Shown here piece by piece: positions 35,442-44,292 of a stretch of DNA of 64,000 bases. This DNA comes from an uncultured Lachnospiraceae bacterium (GTDB lineage: Bacteria > Bacillota > Clostridia > Lachnospirales > Lachnospiraceae). Each line of letters begins with the position of its first letter. Position 1 is the stretch's first letter. The stretch lies in the NCBI GenBank assembly GCA_910579505.1, contig CAJTTZ010000001.1, forward strand, positions 124,001 through 188,000, written 5' to 3'. The notes beneath the pieces are model-generated. The model was given only the letters and a program-made list of their open reading frames with translations. It was not told the DNA's origin and ran no database searches. Position numbers and translations under genes: made by a program.

Positions 35442-35470
35442 TTGTAAAGCATTTGTCTATCCCGTATACT
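35442..35470 (+). promoter_or_regulatory. sigma-A-type promoter for the DUF6323/DUF6179 pair
   Basis: TTGTAA (35442-35447), 17 bp, TATACT (35465-35470), 30 bp before the first gene. Confidence 0.65.
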
Positions 35471-35499
35471 GGCGTGAGGAGCGGAAGGGGGACTGGTAC

Positions 35500-36030
35500 A
35501 TGGATCAGAAAAACTGGATGGAAGAAATGGCAAAACAGGCACTGACGGCGCAGGTTCTCGAAACGAACCAGTATACAGAGAAGTATGGGCTTGTCCTGCG
35601 GGAGGAGGATGCAGCGCTTCTTGCGGAGGTGAGGGCTGATGTACTCAGGGAGGAGAGGCGGGTTGAGTTCGGGCAGAGCATTCTGCCAAAGATCATTTAT
35701 GCATTCTGTGACTCATCCTATATTTATCAGGACAATTACTGTGAAAGCATGGCGCGTCTGCAGGAGATCTTTTTTCGGTATAAGAATGAAATGCTGGATG
35801 AGATCACGGACGATGAGCTACTGGAATTTATGAGGGAACAGTTTGAGAATGTGTGCCGGGGAGATTTTAACTATTTGGAGGGGACATGCCTGGAGCTCTT
35901 TGCGCAGGCCATCCGCGCCGGATATTCCGGGTATCAGGAAACGGAGGGACAGGGAGTGTTTGAGGAGGTCGATATCGTCAGGCGCTGGGACCGGGGCCTG
36001 TACCTGGAAGCATTGATGGATCTTTTTTGA
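35500..36030 (+). CDS. DUF6323-like protein
   Basis: A 176-residue soluble protein rich in Glu, Leu and Arg. The segment GLVLREEDAALLAEVRADVL followed by RRVEFGQSILPKIIYAFCDS matches what I recall of DUF6323, a family of unknown function in Lachnospiraceae that occurs directly before DUF6179. No catalytic motif is seen. GGAAGGGG lies about ten bases before the ATG. Confidence 0.6.
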   Translation: MDQKNWMEEMAKQALTAQVLETNQYTEKYGLVLREEDAALLAEVRADVLREERRVEFGQSILPKIIYAFCDSSYIYQDNYCESMARLQEIFFRYKNEMLDEITDDELLEFMREQFENVCRGDFNYLEGTCLELFAQAIRAGYSGYQETEGQGVFEEVDIVRRWDRGLYLEALMDLF

Positions 36031-36077
36031 GGCATTCCGCCTACAGTGGAAATGTTACGTGAAAATATAGTCTGGAG

Positions 36078-36932
36078 GTGAACACGATAGAGAAATGCAG
36101 TTATCCGATGGAAGAGATTATGCCGATTGTGTCCGAACTTGCATGGAAATATACCGGCTGTGACCACACGTCCGTCACAAATGAAAAGGCGCAGATGCTG
36201 ATGGAGGCGGTTGTGTACTGTATCAACGAGGACGAACGGCAGAAGAGCAGGGCAATTATGGCAAAGCGCATTCCGGCAAGGGAGGCGTATGAACACGGTA
36301 GGAAAATCGTTGCGGATAAGCTCATGGAATTACAGACAATGTATAACGGGCTTATTACGGAATTTAGGGATTATGGGTCTGCGTGTCTGAAAGATACGGT
36401 CAGAAAGGGAATCCCGGCGTTTCTGGAAAGATATGATTTTAAGTATGCGCCGCAGGAGACGCTGCTTACACTTGACTATCCGACCCTGAGAGATTATGGC
36501 AGTTTGTCAGGCGTCAGTCTGGTGCTCTGCTATTTGCAGGACATTTGCCTGGAGCAGAAATTCCTGCGGGGGATGGAGGATAAGTACATTGTTAAGGTTC
36601 TGCGGAAATATAACAGGGATTATGAGGACCTGACGGAAAATATATGTGGGATTGTCCTGCAGAATATGATAGGGCACATGATCCTTGACAAGCCGCTGCA
36701 GGAGTCGGGATTTTCCCAGGAGGAAATGGAAAGCCTGGAAGAGATCCTTTCGGGTAAGACAGAGGAGCAGATCGCAGCGTATCTTCTGAAAACACTGGAA
36801 AGGCTGACGGAAAAATATTATGACAATGACGACTGTCTGCGGGAGTATCTGAGCGGCGGGCTGTCCGATATTGTGACCAGAATCAGATATAACACGGAGA
36901 ATCACTGCCTTGGGCAGCTGTTTGTGCTTTGA
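36078..36932 (+). CDS. DUF6179-like protein, start codon unclear
   Basis: A ~284-residue, mainly helical soluble protein of unknown function, the usual partner of DUF6323. Segments ACLKDTVRKGIPAFLERYD and LTLDYPTL are conserved-looking. The start is odd: GGAGG (36074-36078) runs into the GTG at 36078, so that GTG cannot be well initiated. Eight bases after GGAGG stands an in-frame ATA (36087), and the first in-frame ATG is at 36108 with no ribosome site of its own. A terminator lies 26 bp downstream. Confidence 0.6.
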   Translation: MNTIEKCSYPMEEIMPIVSELAWKYTGCDHTSVTNEKAQMLMEAVVYCINEDERQKSRAIMAKRIPAREAYEHGRKIVADKLMELQTMYNGLITEFRDYGSACLKDTVRKGIPAFLERYDFKYAPQETLLTLDYPTLRDYGSLSGVSLVLCYLQDICLEQKFLRGMEDKYIVKVLRKYNRDYEDLTENICGIVLQNMIGHMILDKPLQESGFSQEEMESLEEILSGKTEEQIAAYLLKTLERLTEKYYDNDDCLREYLSGGLSDIVTRIRYNTENHCLGQLFVL

Positions 36933-36957
36933 CCTAAAATAAAACAAAATAAAGAAA

Positions 36958-36993
36958 GAGCATTGTGCTGTCATCTGGTTTTGCACAATGCTC
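36958..36993. terminator. bidirectional terminator between DUF6179 gene and citrate synthase
   Basis: Perfect 11-bp stem GAGCATTGTGC/GCACAATGCTC, followed on the plus strand by TTATTTTTC and on the minus strand by TTTCTTTATTTTG. Confidence 0.9.
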
Positions 36994-37006
36994 TTATTTT
37001 TCTGTG

Positions 37007-38377
37007 TCAGGCGTTTCTCTCAAGCAGATTCTGATAATCCCTGTCCACGCAGATTGTCTTGTAGGCGGGACGGATGATCTTGCCGTTGTTTGCCAGCTCC
37101 TCCATGCGGTGTGCGCTCCAGCCCACAATTCTGGCGATTGCGAAGATCGGTGTGTACAGCTCCATCGGCAGATTCAACATACTGTACACAAAGCCGGAAT
37201 AGAAGTCCACGTTGATGTTGACGCCCTTGTAAATAGGACGCTCCTCCGCGATCAATTCAGGAGAAAGCCGCTCTACCAGATTATAGAGGGCAAATTCGTC
37301 GTGCAGTCCTTTCTCATCGGAGAGTCTTTCCACGAAGGATTTGAAAATGACGGCACGGGGGTCAGATTTCGAGTATACGGCATGTCCGACACCGTAGATC
37401 AGGCCAGCGTGGTCAAATGCTTCCTTGTGCAGGAGTTTTTTCAAATAATCCGCTACCTGGCCTTCATTGCTCCAGTCGGAGACTTCGCGCTTCATCTCTT
37501 CGAACATCTTCACCACTTTGATATTGGCGCCGCCGTGGCGGGGACCTTTCAGCGAGCCGATGGCCGCCGCGATTACGGAATAAGTATCCGTAAGGGATGA
37601 GGTAACGACATGGGTGGTAAAGGAAGAGTTGTTACCGCCGCCGTGCTCCATATGCAGGATCAGGGCTATATCCAGAACCCTTGCCTCAAGGGGCGTGTAT
37701 TTATTGTCCGGGCGCAGAATATGTAAAATATTCTCGGCATTTGACAGATGCGGCTGGGGCTGATGAATGTAAAGACTTTCCCCATTATGGTAGTGGTTGT
37801 AAGCCTGATAACCGTAGATGGAAAGCATAGGGAAAAGCGCGATCAGCTGCAGGCACTGCCTGAGAACGTTCGGCAGGGAAGTGTCGTCGGCCCTGTCATC
37901 ATAGGAGTAAAGCGTCAACACACACCTTGCCAGCGTATTCATCATATCGTTGCTGGGCGCCTTCATAATAATATCGCGTACAAAGCTGGTGGGCAGGGAG
38001 CGGTAGCTGTTTAGCAGCTTCGTAAATTCAGCCAGCTCCTCCGCGTTTGGCAGCTTGTCAAACAGAAGTAGATAGGTGACTTCCTCAAAGCCGAAACGGC
38101 CGTCCGAAGAAAGACCGTTTACCAGATCCTGCACATTGTATCCCCGGTAGAAAAGTTTACCGTGGGTGGGCACCTGTACGCCGTCCACAATTTTGTTCGC
38201 CCGCACGTCGGAAATGTTGGTAAGACCCGCCAGTACGCCCTTGCCGTTTAAATCTCTCAAGCCGCGTTTCACGTCGAATTTTGTAAAAAGTTCCGTATCG
38301 ATAATGCCGGCCTGTTCGCTCATATTGGCAAGCCGCACAATTTCGGGGGTAATTTCAGAAAAACTGTTCTGTTCCAT
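37007..38377 (-). CDS. citrate (Si)-synthase
   Basis: Citrate synthase condenses acetyl-CoA with oxaloacetate. The 456-residue protein has the active-site histidines in LHMEHGGGNNSS and YGVGHAVYSKSDPR, the catalytic aspartate in NVNVDFYSG (written NINVDFYSG here) and the arginine in PIYKGVN-adjacent segments. The N-terminal ~40 residues are longer than in bacterial type I enzymes, as in the clostridial group. AAGGAGG precedes the ATG. Its 5' leader contains a strong hairpin with a T-run (see 38424-38454). Confidence 0.94.
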   Translation of the reverse strand: MEQNSFSEITPEIVRLANMSEQAGIIDTELFTKFDVKRGLRDLNGKGVLAGLTNISDVRANKIVDGVQVPTHGKLFYRGYNVQDLVNGLSSDGRFGFEEVTYLLLFDKLPNAEELAEFTKLLNSYRSLPTSFVRDIIMKAPSNDMMNTLARCVLTLYSYDDRADDTSLPNVLRQCLQLIALFPMLSIYGYQAYNHYHNGESLYIHQPQPHLSNAENILHILRPDNKYTPLEARVLDIALILHMEHGGGNNSSFTTHVVTSSLTDTYSVIAAAIGSLKGPRHGGANIKVVKMFEEMKREVSDWSNEGQVADYLKKLLHKEAFDHAGLIYGVGHAVYSKSDPRAVIFKSFVERLSDEKGLHDEFALYNLVERLSPELIAEERPIYKGVNINVDFYSGFVYSMLNLPMELYTPIFAIARIVGWSAHRMEELANNGKIIRPAYKTICVDRDYQNLLERNA

Positions 38378-38417
38378 TTATGTACCTCCTTCTTCAAAAA
38401 CTGATGTAGCATTGTGA

Positions 38418-38454
38418 CAAAAACGGTGCAGGGGTCCGGTTCACCCTTGCACCG
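38418..38454 (-). promoter_or_regulatory. terminator-like hairpin in the citrate synthase leader
   Basis: On the minus strand CGGTGCAAGGG pairs with CCCCTGCACCG, followed directly by TTTTTG. It lies between the candidate promoter and the ribosome site, so it could attenuate transcription or protect the 5' end of the mRNA. Confidence 0.6.
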
Positions 38455-38462
38455 ACTTTATT

Positions 38463-38492
38463 ATCATACCATGAAAAATGTGGCAGAAACAA
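38463..38492 (-). promoter_or_regulatory. candidate citrate synthase promoter
   Basis: On the minus strand TTGTTT (38492-38487), 18 bp, TATGAT (38468-38463). The predicted transcript starts a few bases before the leader hairpin. Confidence 0.55.
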
Positions 38493-38595
38493 GAAAAAAC
38501 AGTAATTTAACAAATATTTAATATTATGTTAACAATATTTACATACGAAATAGTAAAATAGTACCAGACTGGAATGCGTATAATTTATTTTTTAT

Positions 38596-38624
38596 TTGTT
38601 TTTTTCAGCATTAAGAAGTATAAT
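38596..38624 (+). promoter_or_regulatory. sigma-A-type promoter for the second flagellin
   Basis: TTGTTT (38596-38601), 17 bp, TATAAT (38619-38624), 45 bp before the ATG. No sigma-28 motif is evident, unlike the first flagellin. Confidence 0.6.
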
Positions 38625-38668
38625 ATAAGTGACACAATAGGAAATATTTTATGGAAGGAGCATGCTAT

Positions 38669-39436
38669 ATGAACGTGGGTGCGATATCATCACAAAAAGG
38701 TTTATTCTGGTCATACTCCCATCTTTCAAGCGGAAAGCGGATTAACACGGCGAAAGATGACGCGGCGGGTCTTGCCATTGTGAATAAAATGAAAACGCAG
38801 GAAACCGGGTATAGGGTCGGCGCGGAAAATGCAGGGATGGCTATCGGTGCTTCCAATGTAGCGGATGGCGCCCTGGGAGGCATGACGGATTATCTGCAGA
38901 GAATCCGGGAACTTGCCGTGCGGTCTATGAACGGTCTCAATTCCGCTGAGGATAAGCAGATTTATCAAAATGAGATTGACCAGCTTAAGCAGGGCATTGA
39001 AGGGCTTGCAAGGGATACCAGCTTTAATGAACAGAAACTTTTGGACGGCAGTATGGCGGATCTGGCGGTAGCAACTTCACCAAATGGCGGCGGCATGCAT
39101 ATCCAGATGGCCAATTCCACACTTGAGGCTTTGGGTATCGCTGATCTTGACGTCACCTCGAAGGATTTCAGCCTGGATGCCATAGACAAGGCTATGGATA
39201 TGGTGGCGACGAACAGAAGCAGCATTGGCGCTTCCACCAATGTCTTACAGCATACGATAAATTACAATAATTATGCACAGATCAACCAGCTTTCTTCCAG
39301 AAGCCGTCTGGAGGATCTGGATTTTCCTAAGGCCATTGCGAAGAAGAAACAGGATGAAGTATTCGGGCAGTATCGGATGGCAATGCTGAGAAGGCAGATG
39401 GATGATAAGAGAAAGTCAGCGGCAGCGTTATTCTGA
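38669..39436 (+). CDS. atypical short flagellin-like protein
   Basis: A 255-residue flagellin relative. The D1 region is clear (LSSGKRINTAKDDAAGLAI near residue 20; LRDTSFNEQKLLDGS-type segment, written LARDTSFNEQKLLDGS, near 120). The N-terminal helix is about ten residues short. The C-terminus lacks the usual LAQANQ end and instead reads DFPKAIAKKKQ...QYRMAMLRRQMDDKR, strongly basic. It may be a minor filament or cap-proximal subunit. GGAAGGAG lies eight bases before the ATG. Confidence 0.85.
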   Translation: MNVGAISSQKGLFWSYSHLSSGKRINTAKDDAAGLAIVNKMKTQETGYRVGAENAGMAIGASNVADGALGGMTDYLQRIRELAVRSMNGLNSAEDKQIYQNEIDQLKQGIEGLARDTSFNEQKLLDGSMADLAVATSPNGGGMHIQMANSTLEALGIADLDVTSKDFSLDAIDKAMDMVATNRSSIGASTNVLQHTINYNNYAQINQLSSRSRLEDLDFPKAIAKKKQDEVFGQYRMAMLRRQMDDKRKSAAALF

Positions 39437-39500
39437 TGTCAGGCGTAAACGACGCCGGGTATTTGGTCTATTGACTTTTTAAAGGCTGTCTGAGATAATA

Positions 39501-39611
39501 GCGTGAGAAGAACTTCTAAAGCTCGGCAGCAGAGGCTGCCTCGCTAAGAAGTACTAAGTCAGCTTTGCTGACTTTTCTCACGCGGGAGAATGCCAAAATA
39601 CAGCATTCTCC
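39501..39611 (+). repeat. two-hairpin intergenic element, copy C
   Basis: Third copy of the element at 1397 and 4338, same orientation. Outer arms GCGTGAGA/TCTCACGC (39501-39508, 39576-39583), apical GGCAGC/GCTGCC, second hairpin GGAGAATGC/GCATTCTCC (39585-39611). It carries an extra small hairpin AGTCAGC/GCTGACT inserted on the 3' side of the main stem. Base changes in the outer stem again occur in pairs. Confidence 0.8.
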
Positions 39612-39639
39612 GCATTGACATGAGAGGGACATTCGGGAT

Positions 39640-39661
39640 TCCGGGGAAGCGATTCCCCGGA
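39640..39661 (+). repeat. GC-rich hairpin upstream of PEPCK
   Basis: Perfect nine-base arms TCCGGGGAA/TTCCCCGGA with loop GCGA, 42 bp before the PEPCK start. Without a T-run it is more likely an mRNA 5' structure than a terminator. Confidence 0.6.
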
Positions 39662-39703
39662 CATTCCGTGAACCAATACAATTTTTAAGGAGGAGAACGT
39701 AAA

Positions 39704-41422
39704 ATGGCAACAAAAGCGTATTATCCCATTTCCGAGATTGGCGCCGGCAAGGTTGGTTTTTCAAAGACCCGTTCCATTATTGAGGCGGCATTTTACGGAA
39801 ACAACGTAGTTAAGGTTAACACCTTGAGAGAGGCTTATGAGCTGGCAAAGAACTCACCCGGTACCGTGGTGACGGATATGCCGATTAAGGACGGCGAGAC
39901 TTTCGGCCTTCCTGCAGACGCAAAGGTTCTGTTATTCAATGACGGCGCGGTAACCGGCCGTTATGCTGCAGCACGCCGTATCAAAGGTGAGCCCGGCGTA
40001 GATGAGGCAAAGTTAGATAAAGTGGTTATGGACGCTGTCTATGAGACACGTTGGAAAACCATGTACCATGCAGAGTGCTTCGTAGGCCTTGACCCTGAGT
40101 TTATGGCAAAGGCCCACCTTCTGATTCCCGAAGGAGAGGAGAACCTGCTTTACAACTGGATGATTAACTTCCAGTATATGTCTGACGAGTATGTTAAGAT
40201 GTACAAGAAATCCCAGCCTATCGGCGGCGGCAATGAGCCTGATATTTACATCTTCTCCGATCCCCAGTGGGCACCTCACGAGGCTCCCGACCTGGACTAC
40301 AGCTGCTTAAGCGATCCGCTTACACTGTGCTACTTCGATACAAACGAGAACTGCGCGGCAATCCTCGGCATGAAGTATTTCGGCGAGCACAAGAAGGGGA
40401 CGTTAACCATGGCATGGGCGCTTGCTAACAGAAACGGTTACGCTTCCTGCCACGGCGGACAGAAAGAGTATCTGTTAAAGGACGGTTCCAAGTTCGTTGC
40501 TTCCGTTTACGGTCTGTCCGGCTCTGGTAAGTCCACGCTTACCCATGCAAAGCACGGCGGCAAGTACGATATCAAGGTGCTTCACGACGATGCTTTCATC
40601 ATCAACAGCGATACCTGTGCATCCATCGCTCTGGAGCCCACCTATTTTGATAAGACAGCAGATTACCCGACCGGCTGCCCGGACAATGAGTATCTGTTAT
40701 CCGCCCAGAACTGCTCCTGCACCATGGACAGCGAAGGCAAGATCCAGCTCGTAACCGAGGATATCAGAAACGGTAACGGCCGTGCGATCAAGTCCAAATT
40801 ATGGTCTCCTAACCGTGTAGATAAGATTGACGCACCTGTAAACGCAATCTTCTGGATTATGAAAGATCCTACCATTCCGCCGGTAGTGAAGTTAAAAGGT
40901 TCCGCGCTTGCATCCGTAATGGGCGCAACGCTTGCAACCAAGACTTCCACCGCAGAGCGTGTGGCGGCAGGCACCGACCTGAATGCGATCCGTATCGTGC
41001 CTTATGCTAACCCGTTCAGAACCTATCCTCTTGTAAACGACTATGAGAAGTTCAAAAAGCTGGTTGAGGAGAAGAACGTTGACTGCTACATTGTCAACAC
41101 CGGCGACTTCATGGGTGAGAAGGTTAAACCCGCTGATACGCTTGGCATTCTTGAGACCATCGTTGAGAAGAAGGCGAACTTCGAGCAGTGGGGACCTTTC
41201 GAGGATATCGAGATCATGTATACATGGGACGGTCAGACAGACGGTTTCAAGGACTTCAAGGCAAAGACAGACCTTGGCAATGCGGACTACAAGGCACAGC
41301 TCAAGAGCGCTATGGAGACCCGTGTGAATGCGGTTAAGGGCTTTGCTGAGAAGAAGGAAGGTTATGACAAGCTTCCTGACGAGGCGCTGGCAGCACTTGA
41401 GAAGCTGGTGAACGCTCTGTAA
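39704..41422 (+). CDS. pckA: phosphoenolpyruvate carboxykinase (ATP)
   Basis: ATP-dependent PEPCK interconverts oxaloacetate and PEP; in gut anaerobes it often runs in the carboxylating, ATP-forming direction. The 572-residue protein has the P-loop GLSGSGKST (~residue 272), the kinase-2 metal motif HDDAFII, and RNGNGRAIKSKLWSPNR. AAGGAGG lies upstream. Codon choice is visibly more biased (AAG, GGC, TTC, CTT) than in neighbours, consistent with high expression. A terminator lies 35 bp downstream. Confidence 0.95.
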   Translation: MATKAYYPISEIGAGKVGFSKTRSIIEAAFYGNNVVKVNTLREAYELAKNSPGTVVTDMPIKDGETFGLPADAKVLLFNDGAVTGRYAAARRIKGEPGVDEAKLDKVVMDAVYETRWKTMYHAECFVGLDPEFMAKAHLLIPEGEENLLYNWMINFQYMSDEYVKMYKKSQPIGGGNEPDIYIFSDPQWAPHEAPDLDYSCLSDPLTLCYFDTNENCAAILGMKYFGEHKKGTLTMAWALANRNGYASCHGGQKEYLLKDGSKFVASVYGLSGSGKSTLTHAKHGGKYDIKVLHDDAFIINSDTCASIALEPTYFDKTADYPTGCPDNEYLLSAQNCSCTMDSEGKIQLVTEDIRNGNGRAIKSKLWSPNRVDKIDAPVNAIFWIMKDPTIPPVVKLKGSALASVMGATLATKTSTAERVAAGTDLNAIRIVPYANPFRTYPLVNDYEKFKKLVEEKNVDCYIVNTGDFMGEKVKPADTLGILETIVEKKANFEQWGPFEDIEIMYTWDGQTDGFKDFKAKTDLGNADYKAQLKSAMETRVNAVKGFAEKKEGYDKLPDEALAALEKLVNAL

Positions 41423-41456
41423 TTGATACAGGTAATTTTATAACAGGCAGAAAGAG

Positions 41457-41488
41457 TGTATCCGGGAATCAGCTGATTTTCGGATACA
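41457..41488 (+). terminator. intrinsic terminator after pckA
   Basis: TGTATCCG/CGGATACA with an inner AATCAGCTGATT palindrome, followed by TTTTTTC. Confidence 0.9.
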
Positions 41489-41519
41489 TTTTTTCATATT
41501 TCGGAAAGCGCGTGATGAG

Positions 41520-44234
41520 ATGAAATTTTTGCGAAAATTTACCGGGGTTATCTTTCTTTTCATTGTAGTTTTTATGGTTGTCGCCATGTTCCAGTATCAG
41601 GCGGATCAGAATACGATGCTGATTGAGGAGGCCATAGTCGAGGCGGAGGCAATTGTGATCGAGGTGGAGGGCAGCAATCTTGCGGACATTGCCTGCTGTC
41701 TTTTGATTGTGATTGCGGCGATTATCCTGTTTGTGCTTGCACTGATTAGGTGGTGTACGAGACAGCAGAACCGAGGCGGAATTTTTCTTGGGCTGTTCGG
41801 CCTGACGGCGGGCATTTACTGCTTTGTGGGCACAGACGCCGTAAAATCCTTTTTGGGCCTGCAGGGCGCGCAGGTGCTGCAGGAGTACCTGATGCTTATG
41901 CTGCCGCTGTTTCTTGCGCTTTATTTTGAACGGAATCTGGGGAGCATGTTTCCGCGCCGTTTTGTCTGGCTTTTATGCATCATATGTTTCAACGCGGCGA
42001 TACAGATCATACTGGGACTGATCGGCATACAGAACCCGGTCGTGATGGCGGATGTGTCCACGCTCGTGCTGGCGGCGGTCTGCGTGGTGACCATTGTGAG
42101 TCTGATACAGCTTGTGTGCAAAAGCCGACGATACCAGATCTTGATCCCAATTATCTCTTTGGCGGTACTGCTTGCCGGTGAAGTGGCAAAGGTGATCCTG
42201 AATCATTTTTCCATGTATGCCTATGCGGAGGTGGCGACGCTGTACGCTATGGCGGTGTTTGGGCTGATTCTGGCGATCCTGCATATTTTGCGCATCTCCA
42301 AGGAATACCGTCTGGATGCGGAGGAGCGGGTAAAAGCGGCGCAGAAACAGAACAGCCAGCTTGCGCTTGCAAAACTGGAGGCGGATGCGGCGAAACAGGA
42401 AGCGCTCGCGGCGAATGAGGCGAAGGGAAGGTTTCTGGCGCAGATGTCCCACGAAATCCGCACACCAATCAATGTGGTGCTCGGCATGGACGAGATGATT
42501 CTGCGGGAATCCAGGGAGCCGAACGTCAGAGAATACGCGATGGATATTCACACGGCAGGGCAGGCGCTGTTATCGCTGATCAATGATATTCTGGATTTTT
42601 CCAAGATTGAATCGGGCAAGGTGGAGATTGTGCCGGTTACATATGAGATATGCAGTATGCTTCACGATCTGGTGAATATGACGCTGCAGCGTGCGAAGGA
42701 TAAGGATCTTCAGTTTGTTGTGGAGATTGACCATGAAATACCGACCTGTCTGTACGGGGATGATGTGCGCATCAGACAGGTGTTGATCAATATATTGACC
42801 AATGCAGTCAAATATACGCAAAAAGGAACAGTATGGCTGCGTGTTAAAAGCCATGTCATGGGTGAGAAGGTTTTGCTTTACTTTGAGGTGGAGGACACAG
42901 GTATCGGCATTAAGGAGGAAGATTTGCCGAAGCTTGCCGCGGAGTTTGAGCGGATCGAGGAGGACAGGAACCGTAATATTGAAGGCACCGGGCTTGGGAT
43001 GAGTATTACGGTGCAGCTTCTGAAGCTGATGAACAGCGAGCTCCAAGTGGAGAGTGAATACGGAAAGGGGTCCCGGTTTTATTTTGAGCTGGAACAGAAG
43101 ATCATTGACAGTACGCCGATTGGCGACTTCGAGTCCAAGGTAAAGCAGATGGCGGAGAATTTCAGCTATGAGTCAGGCTTTCTGGCGCCCGATGCAAAGC
43201 TTCTGGTGGTGGACGACAATGCGGTCAACCGCAAAGTGCTGCGAAATCTTTTGAAAGAAACGCAGATTCAGGTGTCAGAGGCGGGCGGGGGCGAGGAGTG
43301 CCTGCAGCTTGTTAGGGAAAACCATTATGACCTGATCTTTTTAGACCATATGATGCCCGAAATGGACGGGGTGGAGACACTTCACCGAATGAGAAGAGTG
43401 ACGGATTATCCCTGCAAAGACACGCCTGTCGTGGTGCTGACCGCGAATGCGGTGGCAGGAGCGAGGGAGCAGTATCTGAAAGAAGGCTTCGATGATTTTC
43501 TGTCAAAACCGATAGTGCCGGATAAGCTGGAAAATATGATCCAGAAAATGCTGCCTGAGGAATTGATACGGACTGCAGACCCGGCAAATGTGCCGGCAGC
43601 GAAAGCGGACGAGGACGGATGCCCGGAAGATCTGCCTGTGGTGGAGGGGATTGACTGGAATTACGCATGGCTTCATCTGCCGGACAGGGAACTGCTCGCC
43701 TATACGTTGAAAGAGTTTTATGACCAGATAGACCCGGCGGCGGACGCTCTGGAGCGCGATTATGAGCGGATTACGGACGATGCTTTCCTGGAACAGTACC
43801 GTATCCAGGTGCATGCGATGAAGAGTCTTGCCGCCACAGTCGGAATTGTGACGTTGTCGGGTGTGGCAAGAGTGTTGGAATCTGCGGCAAAAGATGGTAA
43901 AATAAATATAATTACAGCCATGACAGATATTTTTCTGGAAGAGTGGCGCAGCTACCGGCAGCGGCTGCAGGGTGTTTTCGGCATCGGAACGGAAGAAAAG
44001 CAGGAAATCATTGATTATTCCGTGATACAGGCGCTTGTGGAAATGGTGCGCATCAGTATACAGGAGATGGATGTTGACCGTGCCGACGAACTGATGAGGC
44101 AGCTGCGGTCATATGATTTCCCGGAAGAAATCGGACAGAACATAAAGAAACTTGCGGGGGCGGTGACCAGTCTCGACCCGGAGGAGACTGACCGGTTTGC
44201 GGGTTTGCTGGCAGGACAGATGGCGGCGGAGTAG
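41520..44234 (+). CDS. hybrid sensor histidine kinase (7TM-like, HisKA-HATPase-REC-HPt)
   Basis: A 904-residue membrane kinase. After a signal-like helix (6-25) come about seven further hydrophobic helices (56-255), then a coiled coil (~265-305). HisKA carries the phospho-histidine in FLAQMSHEIRTPIN (~310); HATPase has N and G boxes NILTNAVKYT, DTGIGI and GTGLGMSI. A receiver domain (~555-680) has the aspartate in LIFLDHMMPEMDG, and an HPt domain carries HAMKS at ~764. This is a full four-step phosphorelay in one chain. The next gene encodes a stand-alone receiver protein. Confidence 0.93.
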   Translation: MKFLRKFTGVIFLFIVVFMVVAMFQYQADQNTMLIEEAIVEAEAIVIEVEGSNLADIACCLLIVIAAIILFVLALIRWCTRQQNRGGIFLGLFGLTAGIYCFVGTDAVKSFLGLQGAQVLQEYLMLMLPLFLALYFERNLGSMFPRRFVWLLCIICFNAAIQIILGLIGIQNPVVMADVSTLVLAAVCVVTIVSLIQLVCKSRRYQILIPIISLAVLLAGEVAKVILNHFSMYAYAEVATLYAMAVFGLILAILHILRISKEYRLDAEERVKAAQKQNSQLALAKLEADAAKQEALAANEAKGRFLAQMSHEIRTPINVVLGMDEMILRESREPNVREYAMDIHTAGQALLSLINDILDFSKIESGKVEIVPVTYEICSMLHDLVNMTLQRAKDKDLQFVVEIDHEIPTCLYGDDVRIRQVLINILTNAVKYTQKGTVWLRVKSHVMGEKVLLYFEVEDTGIGIKEEDLPKLAAEFERIEEDRNRNIEGTGLGMSITVQLLKLMNSELQVESEYGKGSRFYFELEQKIIDSTPIGDFESKVKQMAENFSYESGFLAPDAKLLVVDDNAVNRKVLRNLLKETQIQVSEAGGGEECLQLVRENHYDLIFLDHMMPEMDGVETLHRMRRVTDYPCKDTPVVVLTANAVAGAREQYLKEGFDDFLSKPIVPDKLENMIQKMLPEELIRTADPANVPAAKADEDGCPEDLPVVEGIDWNYAWLHLPDRELLAYTLKEFYDQIDPAADALERDYERITDDAFLEQYRIQVHAMKSLAATVGIVTLSGVARVLESAAKDGKINIITAMTDIFLEEWRSYRQRLQGVFGIGTEEKQEIIDYSVIQALVEMVRISIQEMDVDRADELMRQLRSYDFPEEIGQNIKKLAGAVTSLDPEETDRFAGLLAGQMAAE

Positions 44235-44292
44235 AATAGAATACTGGTACATAGATGCGGAAGGTTTTTTGTACCGGCGATCGGAGGGGGAA

